Source: Thermococci archaeon
GTDB taxonomy: Archaea; Methanobacteriota_B; Thermococci; Thermococcales; Thermococcaceae
Reading direction: 5' to 3'
Assembly (NCBI GenBank): GCA_003663535.1
Contig: QMUE01000081.1
Coordinates: 1 to 6,462, forward strand
Length of the DNA stretch: 6,462 bases
In this document: one piece after another, positions 5,665-6,462 of the stretch
Layout: each line of letters starts with the position of its first letter
Position numbering within the stretch: the stretch's first letter is position 1
The notes under the pieces: model-generated
What the model saw: the letters and a program-made list of their open reading frames with translations, nothing else
The model's database searches: none
Told to the model about the DNA's origin: nothing
Made by a program: the position numbers and the translations under genes

Positions 5665-5672
5665 ACCACCTC
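5665..5672 (-). promoter_or_regulatory. Shine-Dalgarno GAGGTGGT deciding the trmBL2 start
   Basis: On the minus strand GAGGTGGT is followed by TAGA and then ATG at 5660-5658. It matches the anti-Shine-Dalgarno end of thermococcal 16S rRNA well and at a normal distance. The GTG at 5669-5667, which is in frame and would add three residues, lies inside this site and so is not the start. Confidence 0.8.
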
Positions 5673-5696
5673 TACTTATTTATAAAAAGTTGACCA

Positions 5697-5712
5697 TCTA
5701 TATAAATTTTTC
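5697..5712 (-). promoter_or_regulatory. TATA box and BRE-like element of trmBL2
   Basis: The minus strand carries TTTATATA (5706-5699) preceded by AAAAA, a good archaeal BRE/TATA arrangement. Transcription should start about 25 nt downstream, near 5677, leaving a leader of about 16 nt just long enough to hold the GAGGTGGT site. A second AT-rich block (TTTTTATAAATA, 5690-5679) is too close to the start codon to serve unless the mRNA were leaderless. Confidence 0.65.
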
Positions 5713-5755
5713 TTATCATCCTTAGTTGCTCTTTTTCTACATGACGATTTTATTT

Positions 5756-5778
5756 AAAATGTATAATCATACAATTTT
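5756..5778. repeat. Inverted repeat upstream of the trmBL2 promoter
   Basis: TGTAT (5760-5764) and ATACA (5769-5773) are separated by AATC. With one bulged base the arms extend to AAAATGTAT and ATACAATTTT. It lies about 50 bp upstream of the trmBL2 TATA box and about 80 bp from the transposon end. It could be an operator for a dimeric regulator, or chance symmetry in AT-rich DNA. The rest of the 5713-5853 spacer shows no ORF or RNA gene that I can support. Confidence 0.3.
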
Positions 5779-5853
5779 GCTACTCTTAATGTTGATTAAA
5801 AATCCACCATGCTTGATATAGCGTACTATTCATAATGCGAATTGTTGAAATAA

Positions 5854-6000
5854 GTGAACTACCCCACCCTGACGGGTGGGGTTTCGTGAGAGTTCATCCG
5901 GCATCCCGTTGCCAGTAGCCTCACTCTCACAGGCCGGTTCACGCGACCACTACCGACTATCCCCCTGACGGGAGAATCGCCGGCTACCTTACGCAAAATG
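5854..6000 (-). ncRNA. Candidate TnpB guide RNA (omega RNA / reRNA) scaffold
   Basis: In studied TnpB systems the guide RNA is transcribed from the 3' end of tnpB through the right end, and the guide is the flanking DNA just outside. Here the last ~45 codons of tnpB and the right end contain two hairpins sharing a GTCA loop on the minus strand (5862-5881 and around 5963-5972), and GC content is high. The 5' limit is arbitrary. If the element ends at 5854, the guide would begin TTATTTCAACAATTCG (5853-5838). Existence of the RNA is inferred from the family. Confidence 0.45.
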
Positions 6001-6462
6001 TTTAAAGCACCATTCACGTCAGCATTAATCAAAACTCCAGTGGAGGATTGATACAAACCCCTACAGATCCTCCTCCCCCAACACTTCTCCTTCTTTTCTA
6101 AAGGCTCTAAGGCCAAAGCATCAACCTTACTCGTGTAAGCCTCATCAACTTCAATGAAGTTAATCCCGTAACGCTCGCACTTTGCCTTCAACTTTTGCTT
6201 GAAGAGGCCGTAAGGAATGTATTGAAAATTCTGATTGTTTACCTTGCCTAGGGAAACCCTTTGCTTCGCCTCCTCCAGCTCCCCAATTACGATGTTCCCG
6301 ATTTTATTCTCCAGACAGTACTTTATTATGTAATTCGCGACTTGGTTCATAAAATTATTCATTACATTCCTCCTCTTCCTCAAAAGCCGAGCCATCTTTT
6401 TTCCAAACTTTACCCCCTGCCTATCGTATTGACTCTGGAGGCGGGCCTTCTCCTTATTCCAC
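5859..6462 (-). CDS. tnpB: TnpB, RNA-guided RuvC-type nuclease of an IS200/IS605 element (N-terminus off-window)
   Basis: The frame is open from the right edge to TAG at 5859-5861, showing the last 200 residues of a family usually around 400. The ATG at 6395 is internal: the 22 preceding codons are open and read QYDRQGVKFGKKMARLL, typical TnpB helix sequence. The RuvC-II glutamate is in VIGELEE (codon 6279-6281), the RuvC-III aspartate in NADVNGALNIL (codon 6018-6020); the RuvC-I aspartate should be off-window. The region between has DEAYTSKVDAL and GRRICRGLYQSSTG but no CxxC pairs, so the zinc finger of ISDra2-type TnpB is missing or replaced, as I recall for several thermococcal TnpBs. The Arg-rich tail (RVNRPVRVRLL onward) is encoded by the guide-RNA/right-end region. 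No frameshift or stop is visible, so it may be active. TnpB promotes transposon retention by guided cleavage of the empty site. Confidence 0.9.
   Translation of the reverse strand, partial: WNKEKARLQSQYDRQGVKFGKKMARLLRKRRNVMNNFMNQVANYIIKYCLENKIGNIVIGELEEAKQRVSLGKVNNQNFQYIPYGLFKQKLKAKCERYGINFIEVDEAYTSKVDALALEPLEKKEKCWGRRICRGLYQSSTGVLINADVNGALNILRKVAGDSPVRGIVGSGRVNRPVRVRLLATGCRMNSHETPPVRVG
5862..5881 (-). repeat. Right-end terminal hairpin of the IS element
   Basis: A perfect 8-bp stem, CCCCACCC with GGGTGGGG, closes a 4-nt loop (GTCA on the minus strand). It lies within the last codons of tnpB, 3 nt or less before the stop codon, and about 8-10 nt inside the inferred element end, where IS605-type elements carry the TnpA recognition hairpin. 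The same stem would form the 3'-proximal hairpin of the guide RNA, next to the guide. Confidence 0.7.

Larger units (their letters stand above)
5854..6462 (-). mobile_element. Right end of an IS200/IS605-family element (tnpB side), continuing past the window
   Basis: The segment holds the C-terminal half of TnpB followed on the minus strand by a strong subterminal hairpin and a TAGTTCAC boundary. This is the layout of IS605-type right ends, which have no terminal inverted repeats and are recognised by TnpA as single-strand hairpins. It is visibly more GC-rich (5862-6080) than the AT-rich spacer next to it, where base composition changes abruptly at about 5854-5862. The left end and any tnpA lie outside the window. 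The exact boundary is inferred from the hairpin and the composition change, not from a target-site comparison. Confidence 0.75.

Noticed and set aside
5700..5853. Small RNA or CRISPR-like repeats in the trmBL2 upstream spacer
   Set aside because: No regularly spaced direct repeats and no GC-rich structured segment, which in an AT-rich hyperthermophile would mark a stable RNA gene.
6393..6395. ATG at 6395 as the start of a short 178-residue TnpB remnant
   Set aside because: The frame stays open upstream to the window edge with conserved-looking TnpB sequence, so this Met is internal and the gene is cut by the window rather than truncated.

Overview
The window looks like chromosome from a hyperthermophilic archaeon of the order Thermococcales (Pyrococcus/Thermococcus), probably one of the AT-richer members. 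The evidence is a fused hexulose-6-phosphate synthase/isomerase, a near-textbook TrmBL2 chromatin protein, a UPF0148-type zinc-ribbon protein, archaeal TATA boxes, Shine-Dalgarno sequences of the GAGGTGG type, and a TnpB of the IS200/IS605 group. From memory, T. kodakarensis TK0471 is TrmBL2 and TK0475 is the fused HPS-PHI, which fits the gene order seen here.

Positions 1-3478 (minus strand) hold a very tight five-gene operon, read right to left: HPS-PHI; a shortened, degenerate FtsZ/tubulin-like protein; a HAD-family phosphatase; an unrecognised 59-residue protein; and a D-glutamate-cyclase-like protein cut by the left edge. Gaps range from a 17-nt overlap to 5 nt, so the five are almost certainly co-transcribed. 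Only HPS-PHI has an obvious central role: making ribulose 5-phosphate from fructose 6-phosphate, with release of formaldehyde, in organisms without the oxidative pentose phosphate pathway.

Positions 3479-3600 form a short divergent promoter region with overlapping TATA elements for both directions. Positions 3601-4869 (plus strand) hold a compact three-gene operon: an arginase/agmatinase-fold metalloenzyme with all six metal ligands but an altered substrate loop, a UPF0148 zinc-ribbon protein, and a 70-residue winged-helix protein. It converges on TrmBL2 (minus strand, 4866-5660) with overlapping stop codons, so each terminator must lie in the opposite gene's 3' end.

Positions 5661-5853 carry the TrmBL2 leader, its TATA box and an upstream inverted repeat. 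From about 5854 to the right edge is the right end of an IS200/IS605-type element: a strong terminal hairpin, a probable guide-RNA (omega RNA/reRNA) region, and the C-terminal half of TnpB, open past the edge.

The most notable item is the FtsZ-like protein. It keeps the T7 loop that contacts the neighbouring subunit's GTP but lacks the GTP-binding glycine signature, and it is embedded in a sugar-phosphate operon. I see no CRISPR array, tRNA or rRNA.
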